A DNA stretch of 64,000 nt from Bacteroidota bacterium (GTDB taxonomy: Bacteria; Bacteroidota; Bacteroidia; Bacteroidales; Porphyromonadaceae). The notes beneath the pieces are model-generated. The model saw only the letters and a list, made by a program, of their open reading frames with translations. It was not told the origin of the DNA and ran no database searches. A program made the position numbers and the translations under genes. The stretch is from the NCBI GenBank assembly GCA_023396255.1, contig JAEWWU010000005.1:1-64000 (forward strand). The letters run 5' to 3'. The first letter of the stretch is position 1; each line of letters starts with the position of its first letter. Positions 34,760-44,113 of the stretch are shown here, piece after piece.

Positions 34760-35764
34760 ATGTCAATACAACCCATAAATAACAAAGCAACCTCCTCTAT
34801 GCCGACCCGCATCATTGTATCAGGATTGGGTGGCGTTGGAGGATACTACGGAGGACTCTTGGCTCACTATGCCCAAACGCATCCAGAAGCCAACGTGGAA
34901 GTCGATTTTCTTATGCGCTCCGGAACACATTTCCAAAAGGTGCAGGAAAGAGGTCTCCTTGTGAAATGGACTGAAGGAAAAATAATCGCACATCCACACC
35001 GGATCTCTCAATTTGCCTCCGAATTAGCCCCTGCCAACTACCTTATCTTGGCAACCAAAAGCTATAATCTGCGGGAAAACATTGAGCAGATAAAGCCCCT
35101 TTTAACCGCCAATACGGTGATACTTCCCCTCCTCAACGGATTAGATGTGCACGATCTTTTAGAAGAATTACTTCCCCCTGAAGTCATTCGCTGGGTAGGT
35201 TGTGTTTTCATCACATCACGGCGAACCGAGCCGGGTTGCATCCAATCGAACTCTACCTATGAGCGACTTTTTATGGGGCTACCCAATAGGAACTTTCCAA
35301 CAGAGAGAACTCCTCAGGAGAACTATTTAGAGGCACTGATGAAAGCAGCCGGAATAGGAGTTGTTGTACCAGACGACCCTATGGACGAAGTTCGCAAAAA
35401 GTACTTGATGCTCTCCAATTCGGCAGCGGCAACCGCCTACCTAAATACCAATGTGGACGGATTAGTGGGACAATATCGCTCCTTTACTGAAGGACTTACC
35501 CAAGAACTCATCAACCTCTACCAAGCCAAAGGCTGGAAAGTGGAAGACGATGCTGTAGAGGCCGCCTTGCGGCGCATAGGAAGGATGCCTTCCGGCACCA
35601 CAACATCGATGCATTCCGATCTCCAAAAGGGGCACACCAGCGAAGTAGAATCTCTCGTAGGATACGTGATACGGGAGAGTCAAAAATTGGGGCTTTCAAC
35701 CCCCTTCTTCAGCGAAGCATACCAAGGTATTTGTGCCAATTTCTCCTCTCAAAAATCCTTATGA
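34760..35764 (+). CDS. panE: 2-dehydropantoate 2-reductase (ketopantoate reductase)
   Basis: A 334-aa NADPH-dependent reductase making pantoate for pantothenate/CoA synthesis. The Rossmann fold begins RIIVSGLGGVGGYYGGLLA. The catalytic lysine helix region (VRKKYLMLSNSAAATAYLNT) and the C-terminal helical domain with SGTTTSMHSDLQKGHTSEVE, including the conserved SM-D pattern, fit ApbA/PanE. An internal ATG at 34799 is an equally plausible start, since the 13 residues before it are poorly conserved in type. The next gene starts inside its stop codon (ATGA overlap). Confidence 0.9.
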   Translation: MSIQPINNKATSSMPTRIIVSGLGGVGGYYGGLLAHYAQTHPEANVEVDFLMRSGTHFQKVQERGLLVKWTEGKIIAHPHRISQFASELAPANYLILATKSYNLRENIEQIKPLLTANTVILPLLNGLDVHDLLEELLPPEVIRWVGCVFITSRRTEPGCIQSNSTYERLFMGLPNRNFPTERTPQENYLEALMKAAGIGVVVPDDPMDEVRKKYLMLSNSAAATAYLNTNVDGLVGQYRSFTEGLTQELINLYQAKGWKVEDDAVEAALRRIGRMPSGTTTSMHSDLQKGHTSEVESLVGYVIRESQKLGLSTPFFSEAYQGICANFSSQKSL

Positions 35765-37164
35765 AAAACTTATTCTATCATTTTCGAGGAATCTTTATTC
35801 TCCTGTTAAGTTCTTATTTCTCTCTATGGGGACAACAAAATGAAGAAATCGTCCCTCTTTCGCATTTGGATTCCCTTTACAAGGTCAATGCCAACGAAAC
35901 CAATGCACGCCTCTATGCTCAAGCCCTCGAACAACAAGGTTTGTGGTTCGAGGCCATTGCTCCGTGGAAAACAGCGGCCAAAAAGAATAAGCAACACCTA
36001 CCCAGACTTTGGGAAGCTCTGCTCCGTTGCTATCAACTGGATCAGTTGCAAGAATCCCTCCAGCAAAAGAAGCTTTCGCCCCAACTCCGAGAACTGGCAA
36101 GCAAATATGAAAACAGGCGTGCGACCCTCAAGCAATTCATAGAGAAAGTCAAAACCGTTGAGGTGATTGACACATTGGTTCTCTCCCCCTCGGAAGCTAT
36201 CGGATACCTCCAACATTTCGTTCCCTCTATACGGTACACCCCTTCAAAGGCATCGTCCGAAACAGAGGAGGTTATTTCAAAAAAATTCAATCCACAAGAA
36301 ATTGTTTTTGTATCGGAGCGAGGCGACAGGCAGCTCGGCTGTTCTTCGGGAAAAGAAGAAGGGGCCTCTTTGACAGAAATTCTCTTGGAACAAGGGGGTG
36401 AGAGCAATCGCTTCCAGTGGTCTTTTGGAGAAAATTACTCCTCCTTGGGGGCACCCATCTTAACCTCGGATGGGTACACGGTAATCTTTTCCGCCCAAGG
36501 GAAAGAGTCGCTGGGTGGGTATGATCTTTTTCTTACTCGCAAGAAAGAAGATGGAGGATTTTTGACTCCGGTATCTTTAGGGATGCCGTTCAACAGCCCG
36601 TTCAACGACTTCCTCTATGCCGTAAACGAAGAACTGGGTATTGGATTTCTCCTTTCCGATCGTTTTGCCCCCGAGGGAAATCTGTGTATTTTCATCTTAG
36701 CTGCTCGTGACGAATATCCTCCGGTTCCCATCAATGATTTGGAAAATCTGCGTCCCTTCGCGCTTCTTACTCCACACCAAACCACGCTCGACTTAGAAAC
36801 AGACTACAATCCATTGAGAAAGCGTTTGAAGCAAAAACTTGGAGAAGACCCCGACAAGGCTGTTCAAGAGTTCTTTATTGTCATAAGCGAAGAGGTTGTG
36901 TACCGTTCTACTCGAGACTTTCGCGCACCACAGAGCCTAGCTCTCTATCATCGTTACTTAGAGCAACAGCAAAGAACTCATCTCTTGGAACAAAACTTGG
37001 AACAGTGGCGCAAAGACTTTAGAGAGGCAGATACCTCCGTTCGCAACAGGCTCACTCCTCAGATACAGCAGGCGGAGAAACAATTGCCTCTACTGCAAGA
37101 AGAAGAACAAGAAACCCTCAACCAACTGCGCAGCATCGAGTTGCGCTATTTAAACAACCTATAA
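35761..37164 (+). CDS. Secreted PD40/TolB-like repeat protein, unknown function
   Basis: A 467-aa exported protein starting MKNLFYHFRGIFILLLSSYF with a signal peptide ending SLWGQQ. An N-terminal helical, TPR-like part (about 25-135) precedes a beta-propeller-like region with PD40 features (GAPILTSDGYTVIFSAQGKE, LGGYDLFLTRKKEDGGF, GMPFNSPFNDFLY) at about 185-310. A C-terminal coiled-coil helix (about 400-460) closes it. PD40 proteins in Bacteroidota often belong to the T9SS or cell-envelope machinery (PorE-like), but no OmpA domain is present here, so the function is open. The start at 35761 overlaps the panE stop by 4 bp and is preferred over 35731. Confidence 0.7.
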   Translation: MKNLFYHFRGIFILLLSSYFSLWGQQNEEIVPLSHLDSLYKVNANETNARLYAQALEQQGLWFEAIAPWKTAAKKNKQHLPRLWEALLRCYQLDQLQESLQQKKLSPQLRELASKYENRRATLKQFIEKVKTVEVIDTLVLSPSEAIGYLQHFVPSIRYTPSKASSETEEVISKKFNPQEIVFVSERGDRQLGCSSGKEEGASLTEILLEQGGESNRFQWSFGENYSSLGAPILTSDGYTVIFSAQGKESLGGYDLFLTRKKEDGGFLTPVSLGMPFNSPFNDFLYAVNEELGIGFLLSDRFAPEGNLCIFILAARDEYPPVPINDLENLRPFALLTPHQTTLDLETDYNPLRKRLKQKLGEDPDKAVQEFFIVISEEVVYRSTRDFRAPQSLALYHRYLEQQQRTHLLEQNLEQWRKDFREADTSVRNRLTPQIQQAEKQLPLLQEEEQETLNQLRSIELRYLNNL

Positions 37165-37173
37165 TCCACTGCT

Positions 37174-38055
37174 ATGGGAAAAAGAGTCATCCCCCCTTCC
37201 GAATTGATCATCAACGAAGACGGTTCTATCTTCCACCTGCACCTCAAACCGGAACAACTTGCCGACAAAGTAATCTTGTGTGGAGATCCTGCACGTGTAG
37301 ATGTCATAGCCAATCGACTAAGCACCATAGAGTGTAGTGTCTCCAATAGAGAGTTTCACACAGTTACCGGATGGTACAAAGACAAGCGAGTTACCATACA
37401 AAGCCACGGGATAGGAGGAGACAACATAGAGATTGTTGTCAATGAATTGGATGCCTTGGCAAACATAAATCTGCAAAACAGACAAACCAAAGACCCCTTG
37501 CGTTCTTTATCCATAGTGCGGATAGGCACTTCGGGAGGATTGCAACCAGAAACTCCCATCGGTACTTTTGTGGCAGCTCGCAAATGTATCGGCTTCGACG
37601 GCGTTATCAATTTTTATGCCAACACGGAGCAAATTAGAGATCTCCGCTTTGAGCAAGAACTTATCAGTCAGTTGGATTGGTCTATCAAAGGCCTTGCGCC
37701 CTATGTGGTACCGGCCGATGAGGAGCTTTTCGAGCGCATCGTGGGGGACGGTCAGGAAATCCTCTCCGGATGCACCATAGCCGCCAATGGGTTCTACGGA
37801 CCACAGGGAAGAAGCCTTAGAATACCTCTCAAGGATGCCTGCTTGAATAGAAAAATAACCGATTTTTGTTTTAATGGAGAAAAAATTTCTAACTTTGAGA
37901 TGGAGAGTGCTTCGCTGGCAGGGGTAACAGCTCTCTTGGGGCATAAAGCTCTCACCGTCTGCTGCATCATTGCCGGAAGACAGAACCTCAATGTGAACAC
38001 CAACTATCAAGACAGTTTGGAGCGTTTAATTGATCTTGTTTTGCAACGGATATGA
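37174..38055 (+). CDS. Nucleoside phosphorylase (uridine phosphorylase-like)
   Basis: A 293-aa PNP/UDP-family enzyme (NP-I fold, about 250-300 aa) that splits nucleosides with phosphate for salvage. Family motifs: VILCGDPARVDVIANRL (phosphate loop), VRIGTSGGLQPETPIGTFVA and the ribose/base-binding EMESASLAGVTALLG near residue 246. The Bacteroidota form is often annotated as uridine phosphorylase. The base specificity cannot be told here. It lies 9 bp after the PD40 protein gene, probably in one transcript with panE. Confidence 0.88.
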   Translation: MGKRVIPPSELIINEDGSIFHLHLKPEQLADKVILCGDPARVDVIANRLSTIECSVSNREFHTVTGWYKDKRVTIQSHGIGGDNIEIVVNELDALANINLQNRQTKDPLRSLSIVRIGTSGGLQPETPIGTFVAARKCIGFDGVINFYANTEQIRDLRFEQELISQLDWSIKGLAPYVVPADEELFERIVGDGQEILSGCTIAANGFYGPQGRSLRIPLKDACLNRKITDFCFNGEKISNFEMESASLAGVTALLGHKALTVCCIIAGRQNLNVNTNYQDSLERLIDLVLQRI

Positions 38056-38083
38056 ATTTTAATTCAAATAAGACAGAGATACT

Positions 38084-38674
38084 ATGAAAAGGAAACTTCT
38101 ACTCGCTATCGGAGGGTTTGTAGCTCTTTTCTTGGGCAATATTGTTGCCGCACAAGCACAAAATGCAGAGAAGCACATAGTTGTGGAATTCGAACAAGAG
38201 GTGATGATAACCAAGCCCAATGAAGTGGGGATCAATGCCCTTGCTCTCTTGGGACTATCTTTTGAAGGAAACTACGAACGTCTTCTTGCTCCTGATTTTT
38301 CTGTTGGGGGACGCTTATCCGTATCCTTTGGGGAAGGCTACGGTATCTCTCGTGGAGAAGCCTCTTTGCATCCTTTTGCTCGTTGGTTCTTCAACGGTAC
38401 ATCTCGCTCACAAAGAAAAGTAGCTTCCGGATGGTTTTTAGAATTGGGATTACCCATTTCTCACTATAAAGAGGAAAAAAATAAATACGACAATACAACC
38501 ACTCCGGCATCAACGCTGTTTGGCATCAGTGTCGGATCGGGATGGAAATATGTCTCACAAACCGGATGGACTGCTGAATTGGGAGGCTACCTGATTCGCA
38601 ACCTTGGAGGATTTGGAGGGGATGCACATTCATTTAGTGGAGGTTACCTCCTCACCATAGGAAGAAGATTCTAA
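38084..38674 (+). CDS. Outer-membrane beta-barrel protein, unknown function
   Basis: A 196-aa protein with a signal peptide (about 1-25, ending AAQAQ). Alternating strands include LALLGLSFEGNYERLL, FSVGGRLSVSFGEGYG and WFLELGLPISHY. It ends SGGYLLTIGRRF with a terminal aromatic, the usual barrel-assembly signal. It resembles small 8-strand barrels. It lies 28 bp after the nucleoside phosphorylase and is followed by a strong terminator. No specific function recognised. Confidence 0.75.
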   Translation: MKRKLLLAIGGFVALFLGNIVAAQAQNAEKHIVVEFEQEVMITKPNEVGINALALLGLSFEGNYERLLAPDFSVGGRLSVSFGEGYGISRGEASLHPFARWFFNGTSRSQRKVASGWFLELGLPISHYKEEKNKYDNTTTPASTLFGISVGSGWKYVSQTGWTAELGGYLIRNLGGFGGDAHSFSGGYLLTIGRRF

Positions 38675-38703
38675 GGCGACTTGTTTCAAAGCGTCTAAGT
38701 CCG

Positions 38704-38742
38704 CAAAGGGGAGATATTTCAAGTTGAAATATCTCCCCTTTG
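38704..38742 (+). terminator. Strong hairpin terminator
   Basis: CAAAGGGGAGATATTTCAA pairs perfectly with TTGAAATATCTCCCCTTTG, leaving a minimal loop, and ends in a short T-rich tail. It closes the panE-barrel transcript before the lut operon. Confidence 0.8.
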
Positions 38743-38816
38743 TTCTTCGTTCCGATACGATATACCTAATTGTGGTTATTTTTACTACTTTAGGGGGCTA
38801 ACCAAAAATAGAAGTA

Positions 38817-39557
38817 ATGAAAGTTGGACTATTTATCCCCTGCTATATAAATGCCCTGTACCCAAATGTTGGAATAGCATCGTACAAACTCCTCAAAAGT
38901 TTGGGAGTAGACATTGACTATCCATTGGATCAGACCTGCTGTGGACAGCCAATGGCCAATGCAGGGTATGAGCAAGACTCCACCAAGCTCGCCATTCAAT
39001 TTGAAAAGAAATTCGATTCGTATGATGTGGTTGTAGGCCCCTCTGCCAGCTGCGTTGCCTTTGTCAAAGAGAACTACAATCATATTCTCCAGCACACCCA
39101 ACACGTTTGTACCACTGCTCAAAAAGTAAGAGATCTTTGCGAATTTCTACACGACGATCTCAAGATAGATCGATTGTCCTCTGCTTTTCCACACAAGGTA
39201 AGTCTGCACAACAGTTGCCACGGAGTGCGAGAATTACACCTCTCTACTCCCAGCGAATTGCATCAGCCCTACTACAATAAGGTGTCGAATTTATTGCAAT
39301 TGGTTCAAGGAATAGAAGTGGTATCACCCAAGCGACTTGACGAGTGCTGCGGATTTGGAGGAATGTACTCGGTTGAGGAGCCCGAAGTATCGGCTTGTAT
39401 GGGACACGACAAAGTTTGGGATCACCTTTCTACCGGGGCTGAATATATTACCGCTCCGGATAGTTCGTGCCTAATGCATATGCAAGGGGTTATCGACAGA
39501 GAAAAATTAAACATCAAAACAATTCACGTTGCAGAAATATTAGCCGCCAATTTATGA
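38817..39557 (+). CDS. lutA: Lactate utilization Fe-S protein LutA
   Basis: A 246-aa CCG-domain protein, similar in size to LutA/YkgE. Two CCG cluster motifs are seen: QTCCGQPMANAGY near residue 41 and DECCGFGGMYSVEEP near 183. It belongs to the LutABC complex that oxidises L-lactate to pyruvate with iron-sulfur clusters and passes electrons on. Its stop overlaps the lutB start (ATGA). It starts the three-gene operon. Confidence 0.92.
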   Translation: MKVGLFIPCYINALYPNVGIASYKLLKSLGVDIDYPLDQTCCGQPMANAGYEQDSTKLAIQFEKKFDSYDVVVGPSASCVAFVKENYNHILQHTQHVCTTAQKVRDLCEFLHDDLKIDRLSSAFPHKVSLHNSCHGVRELHLSTPSELHQPYYNKVSNLLQLVQGIEVVSPKRLDECCGFGGMYSVEEPEVSACMGHDKVWDHLSTGAEYITAPDSSCLMHMQGVIDREKLNIKTIHVAEILAANL

Positions 39558-40927
39558 GTACTAAGCATAGCAAATCAGCCGCCCGATTTTTGGAAAACAG
39601 AGAAAGTGCACGGTGGCACGATGAAACCTTGTGGATGGTACGTCACAAAAGAGATGTTCAACGCGACACTATCCCCGAATGGGAACAACTTCGTTCCTTA
39701 GCACACGACCTCAAACGTTACAGTGTAACCCATTTGGAGGAACTACTGCAACAGTTCGAGGAACAAGCCTCCCGAAATGGCGTGGTTGTCCATTGGGCAA
39801 AGGATGCAGCAGAACACAACCAAATTGTACACGATATTCTCCACAAACACGGAGTAAAGAAGTTGGTCAAAAGCAAATCTATGCTATCCGAAGAGTGCCA
39901 TCTGAACGATTACCTGATCGATAAAGGCATCAGGGTAATAGAAACGGACCTCGGGGAACGCATTTTACAACTTATGAACATTCCTCCCAGCCATATTGTT
40001 ATGCCCGCCATTCATATCAAAAGAGAGCAGGTGAGCGACCTCTTTTACGAAAAATGGGGTACGGAAAAAGGGAACTACGACCCCACCTACCTAACTCGAG
40101 CTGCAAGAAAAAGTTTGCGAAACGATTTCTTATCTGCTGATGCAGCTATGACAGGAGGTAATTTTGCCGTAGCCTCTACGGGGGAAGTAGTAGTATGCAC
40201 CAACGAGGGAAATGCCGATATGGGGATGGCGTGCCAAAAACTAAACATTTGCTCGTTTGGGTTGGAAAAAGTAATCCCCGACTTGGAGGCCCTTTCTGTA
40301 TTTACCCGTCTGTTGGCTCGCTCTGCCACAGGGCAACCCGTGACCACTTATACCTCTCATTTCAAACAACCCCACACAGGCGGGGAGTTGCACTATATTA
40401 TTGTGGACAACGGCAGATCGGACATTCTTTCCCAAGGGGAACATAACAAAACGCTCAATTGCATCCGATGCGGGGCTTGTATGAATACCTGCCCCGTCTA
40501 TCGCCGCTCCGGAGGATATTCCTACACCTACTTCATACCGGGTCCGATTGGGATCAACTTGGGAATGCTCAAAAGTCCACGGGAATACAAAGACAATGTA
40601 TCGGCGTGCACGCTTTGCCTCTCCTGTTCTAATGTATGTCCTGTTAAAATAGATTTGGGTGAGCAAATTTACCGTTGGCGACAAAAGTTAGACTCAATGG
40701 GGTGTGCCAACAAAGAGAAAAAAGTTTTGGCAAAGGGAATGAAATTTGTGATGGAGTCTCCTGTTCGTTTTTATGGGGCACTCAAAATGGCTCCACTAAT
40801 CAACAAAATGCCTCGTACTCTGGTATACAACAGTCTTAATGCTTGGGGCAAAGGACGTGAGCTTCCACAATTTGCCCCAACGTCTTTTAACAGTTGGTGG
40901 AAGAAAAACATCAAAAAGAAAGCCTAA
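39554..40927 (+). CDS. lutB: Lactate utilization Fe-S protein LutB
   Basis: A 457-aa protein with an N-terminal LUD domain and a C-terminal ferredoxin part. Two 4Fe-4S motifs are present: CIRCGACMNTCPVYRRSGG near residue 315 and CTLCLSCSNVCPVKID near 365. The start at 39554 (MSTKHSKSAARFLENRE) is chosen over 39467 because it gives the ATGA overlap with lutA and a family-like N-terminus. It is the central subunit of LutABC lactate dehydrogenase. Confidence 0.94.
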   Translation: MSTKHSKSAARFLENRESARWHDETLWMVRHKRDVQRDTIPEWEQLRSLAHDLKRYSVTHLEELLQQFEEQASRNGVVVHWAKDAAEHNQIVHDILHKHGVKKLVKSKSMLSEECHLNDYLIDKGIRVIETDLGERILQLMNIPPSHIVMPAIHIKREQVSDLFYEKWGTEKGNYDPTYLTRAARKSLRNDFLSADAAMTGGNFAVASTGEVVVCTNEGNADMGMACQKLNICSFGLEKVIPDLEALSVFTRLLARSATGQPVTTYTSHFKQPHTGGELHYIIVDNGRSDILSQGEHNKTLNCIRCGACMNTCPVYRRSGGYSYTYFIPGPIGINLGMLKSPREYKDNVSACTLCLSCSNVCPVKIDLGEQIYRWRQKLDSMGCANKEKKVLAKGMKFVMESPVRFYGALKMAPLINKMPRTLVYNSLNAWGKGRELPQFAPTSFNSWWKKNIKKKA

Positions 40928-40935
40928 ACCACACT

Positions 40936-41520
40936 ATGGATAGCAAACAATTGATCTTAGAAAAAATCCGCAAACACACAGCGGATAAGGTAGAAAGACC
41001 ACAAAATGCCCTCTCCCCCATCTCTTATCAAGACCCCATTTTTCGGTTCCAAGAAATCATTGCCGGTGTGGGGGGAACAGCTATTGAGTTACAACCCGGA
41101 GAAGATATTAACGAAATCATTGCTCAGCACTACCCCGAAGCTCGAAATATAGCCTCTTACCTACCCTATATCTCCTGCAAGGAATGGGATATGGAAGCAA
41201 TTTCATCACCCCAAGACCTCAATGGGATAGATGTAGCTGTCATAGAAGGTGCTTTTGGTGTTTGCGAAAACGGTTGTATCTGGGTCGAGGAGAACGTACC
41301 GCACCGTGCCCTCTTCTTCATTGCCGAATATTTGGTTATTCTCTTGAACAAAAAGAACTTGGTGCACAATATGCACGAGGCTTACAAAGAGGTGGAAAAC
41401 AGAAAAAGTTCGGCTCCTTACTCTTGTTTTATCAGCGGTCCATCTAAAACAGCCGACATAGAGCAATCGTTGGTCATTGGTGCCCACGGAGCCAAAGGTA
41501 CTTTGGTAATCCTGTACTGA
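40936..41520 (+). CDS. lutC: Lactate utilization protein LutC (LUD domain)
   Basis: A 194-aa LUD (YkgG/DUF162) domain protein. Characteristic stretches are DLNGIDVAVIEGAFGVCENG, WVEENVPHRALFFIAEYLVI and SGPSKTADIEQSLVIGAHGA. The start at 40936 is preferred, since the longer frame from 40894 overlaps lutB by 34 bp and adds an untypical Glu/Lys-rich extension. It is the third member of the lut operon. The terminator at 41697-41746 follows. Confidence 0.92.
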   Translation: MDSKQLILEKIRKHTADKVERPQNALSPISYQDPIFRFQEIIAGVGGTAIELQPGEDINEIIAQHYPEARNIASYLPYISCKEWDMEAISSPQDLNGIDVAVIEGAFGVCENGCIWVEENVPHRALFFIAEYLVILLNKKNLVHNMHEAYKEVENRKSSAPYSCFISGPSKTADIEQSLVIGAHGAKGTLVILY

Positions 41521-41696
41521 CCCTAAAGACCTACACCAAATTTTCTTGGAAGTATCATTTGATAATAGGGAGAAAAAAAAGATTTCTTCCCTCAAAAAAA
41601 AGGATAACAGACACATTTTTGCGACTCTATTCCAATAGCACTTTTCAAAAGAGGGATCCATTCAATTTATAATGAAATCTCTCCACCCAACAACCA

Positions 41697-41746
41697 AGGC
41701 AGCCGACCGAGGCTATACAAATAACTTCTCGGTCGGCTGCCTTTTT
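41697..41746 (+). terminator. Hairpin terminator between lutC and purN
   Basis: GGCAGCCGACCGAG (41698-41711) pairs with CTCGGTCGGCTGCC (41728-41741) and is followed by TTTTT. It serves the lut operon. It lies 20 bp from the purN stop and may also act on convergent purN transcripts. Confidence 0.85.
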
Positions 41747-41765
41747 ATTTCCTCAAAACTCAAAA

Positions 41766-42341
41766 TCAAGGATGAGTGCGCTGCACGAAATCTTCTATCA
41801 CCAAAGGATAGTAAAGATGTTCTAACCGATGAATCCTTTCTGCCAACAGCTCCGGAGTATCCGTACCAAGAACCGGACAGGAAACCTGACACAAAATAGT
41901 ACCTCGGTCATATTCCTCATCTATGAGATGAATGGTTATACCAGATCTTTCTTCCTTGTGTGCAATAACCGCCTCGTGTACGTGATGCCCATACATTCCT
42001 TTGCCTCCATAATTGGGCAGCAAAGCAGGATGCAGATTAAGGATTCGTCTCGGAAAATTTTGTATCAACAAAGGAGAAATAAGCCCCAGATATCCCGCCA
42101 AGACTATAAACTCCACCTCATAATGGCGCAATAGAGCCACCCCCTCGTCTCCGCCAATTTCAGCACGAGAGAGTATTCGACAAGGAATATCCAACTGTTT
42201 GGCACGTTCCACAACATAAGCATTGGGGTTGTCTGACACAATCAAGGCTACCTCGAAATGGGTATTCTCTTGCAAAGAAAACAGAGTTATTTGTTGGGCA
42301 TTAGAGCCACTTCCGGAGGCAAAAATTGCAATTCTTCTCAT
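41766..42341 (-). CDS. purN: Phosphoribosylglycinamide formyltransferase PurN
   Basis: A 191-aa folate-dependent GAR transformylase for purine synthesis. It starts MRRIAIFASGSGSNAQQI, the family phosphate-binding start. Catalytic context is seen in LNLHPALLPNYGGKGMYGHH (Asn/His) and YDRGTILCQV (Asp). An upstream frame to 42503 exists, but its 54 extra residues precede the family N-terminus. The start at 42341 is therefore chosen. It is divergent from acpP with about 200 bp between. Confidence 0.95.
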   Translation of the reverse strand: MRRIAIFASGSGSNAQQITLFSLQENTHFEVALIVSDNPNAYVVERAKQLDIPCRILSRAEIGGDEGVALLRHYEVEFIVLAGYLGLISPLLIQNFPRRILNLHPALLPNYGGKGMYGHHVHEAVIAHKEERSGITIHLIDEEYDRGTILCQVSCPVLGTDTPELLAERIHRLEHLYYPLVIEDFVQRTHP

Positions 42342-42542
42342 TATTATTCTTATATTTGTTGCACCGTTGCTCCAAGAGGGAGCATTTGTTAGGCTGATTT
42401 TTGACCCTATATTTCTTACACAAACGAGGAGGGTCAATTTGTTCTGCACCATCAAAGATAGGGCTAATATGCCAAAAAAGAGGTGCGACCAAAATATAGA
42501 CACACAATTAATTACATAAGTATAACTAAACTTTTTAAAGCA

Positions 42543-42776
42543 ATGACAGAAATCGAAGCTAAAGTAAGAGACCTAATCGTAGACAAGCTGAATGTAGAGC
42601 CTTCTGAAGTTACACTTGAAGCAAGCTTCGCAAATGACCTCGGAGCCGACTCTTTGGATACGGTAGAATTGATGATGACTTTTGAAAAGGAATTTGAAAT
42701 GAGTATCCCCGATGACGAAGCACAGGCCATTAAGACTGTAGGTGATGCTATCAAATACATCGAAAGTCACAAGTAA
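42543..42776 (+). CDS. acpP: Acyl carrier protein
   Basis: A 77-aa acidic four-helix protein carrying the phosphopantetheine arm on S37 within LGADSLDTVELMM. It shuttles fatty-acid intermediates. The ATG at 42543 gives the canonical MTEIEAKVRDLIVDKL N-terminus. fabF follows 66 bp downstream and rnc after it, an acpP-fabF-rnc order common in Bacteria. Confidence 0.98.
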   Translation: MTEIEAKVRDLIVDKLNVEPSEVTLEASFANDLGADSLDTVELMMTFEKEFEMSIPDDEAQAIKTVGDAIKYIESHK

Positions 42777-42842
42777 TAATAGTACAAGTGCCTTTTATCT
42801 TAAAGACAATACCATTAAAGCAACATAAATAATTTTTACGCA

Positions 42843-44099
42843 ATGGAATTCAAAAGAGTAGTTGTAACAGGCATTGGCGCCATCACTCCCCTTGGCAATA
42901 CAGCCCAAGAAACGTGGGAGAACCTCAAAGGAGGCAAGAGTGGTGCCGGACCTATCACTCTATTTGATGCTTCCAAATTCAAAACCCAATTTGCGTGCGA
43001 AGTGAAAGGGTTCGATCCGAACCAGCACTTCGACCGCAAAGAGGCTCGCCGGTATGACAGATATACCCAGCTTGCCTTAGTCGCCTCAAAGGAAGCCATA
43101 GAAGATAGTGGTGTCAATCTTGATGAGATAGACAAAGATCAGGTAGGCGTAATTATTTCGGCCGGTATCGGAGGGCTACACACTTTTGAAGAAGAAGTAA
43201 TGGAGTACGACCCCGAACGAGGCCCACGCTTCAACCCATTCTTCATCCCTAAAATGATTTCAGATATAGCAGCCGGATTGGTCTCTATACAGTATGGATT
43301 TCACGGACCGAACTACTCGATAGCCTCGGCTTGTGCCTCCTCGACCAACGCCATCATCGATGCTGCCATTATGATTCGATTGGGGAAAGCCAAAATGATG
43401 ATTGCCGGTGGAGCGGAAGCAGCCGTTACGGCAGCCGGTATTGGAGGGTTCAATGCAATGAATGCTCTTTCTACAAGAAATGAATCTCCGGAAACGGCCT
43501 CACGGCCCTTTAGTGCCAGCCGAGACGGATTTGTCTTGGCAGAGGGATCTTCGGCTTTAATCTTGGAAGAGTTGGATCACGCCTTGGCTCGTGGTGCTCA
43601 TATCTACGCAGAAGTGGGTGGATTTGGGTTATCTGCTGATGCCTACCACCTCACAGCCACTCACCCCGAAGGGTTAGGTGCACGTCTTGTTATGCAACGA
43701 GCATTGGAAGATGCAGGGTTGCGCCCCGAAGATGTGGACTACATCAACGTACACGGAACTTCTACGCCCGTAGGAGACCCATCGGAAGTAAAGGCAATCA
43801 CATCGGTATTTGGTGAGCACGCCTACAAGCTCAACATCAGTTCCACAAAATCAATGACCGGACACCTGCTGGGTGCCGCCGGAGCCATTGAGGCAATGGC
43901 AACTGTTCTTGCCATCCGAGACGGGCTTGTGCCTCCCACCATCAACCACGAAGAGGGAGACAACGATCCGGATATTGACTACAACTTGAACTTTACTTTT
44001 GGCAAAGCTCAAAAGAGAGAAGTACGTGCAGCAATCTCCAATACATTTGGTTTTGGAGGACACAATGCTAGCATACTGTTTAAGAAATATAACGGATAA
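42843..44099 (+). CDS. fabF: 3-oxoacyl-ACP synthase II (FabF)
   Basis: A 418-aa condensing enzyme for fatty-acid elongation. The Cys-His-His triad is C164 (SACASSTNA), H304 (NVHGTSTPVGD) and H341 (SMTGHLLGAAG), one position off from E. coli FabF. The N-terminus RVVVTGIGAITPLGNT and C-terminus NTFGFGGHNASILFK are typical. It lies in the acpP-fabF-rnc cluster, with rnc starting 14 bp downstream. Confidence 0.98.
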   Translation: MEFKRVVVTGIGAITPLGNTAQETWENLKGGKSGAGPITLFDASKFKTQFACEVKGFDPNQHFDRKEARRYDRYTQLALVASKEAIEDSGVNLDEIDKDQVGVIISAGIGGLHTFEEEVMEYDPERGPRFNPFFIPKMISDIAAGLVSIQYGFHGPNYSIASACASSTNAIIDAAIMIRLGKAKMMIAGGAEAAVTAAGIGGFNAMNALSTRNESPETASRPFSASRDGFVLAEGSSALILEELDHALARGAHIYAEVGGFGLSADAYHLTATHPEGLGARLVMQRALEDAGLRPEDVDYINVHGTSTPVGDPSEVKAITSVFGEHAYKLNISSTKSMTGHLLGAAGAIEAMATVLAIRDGLVPPTINHEEGDNDPDIDYNLNFTFGKAQKREVRAAISNTFGFGGHNASILFKKYNG

Positions 44100-44113
44100 G
44101 ATTTGTTTGGAGC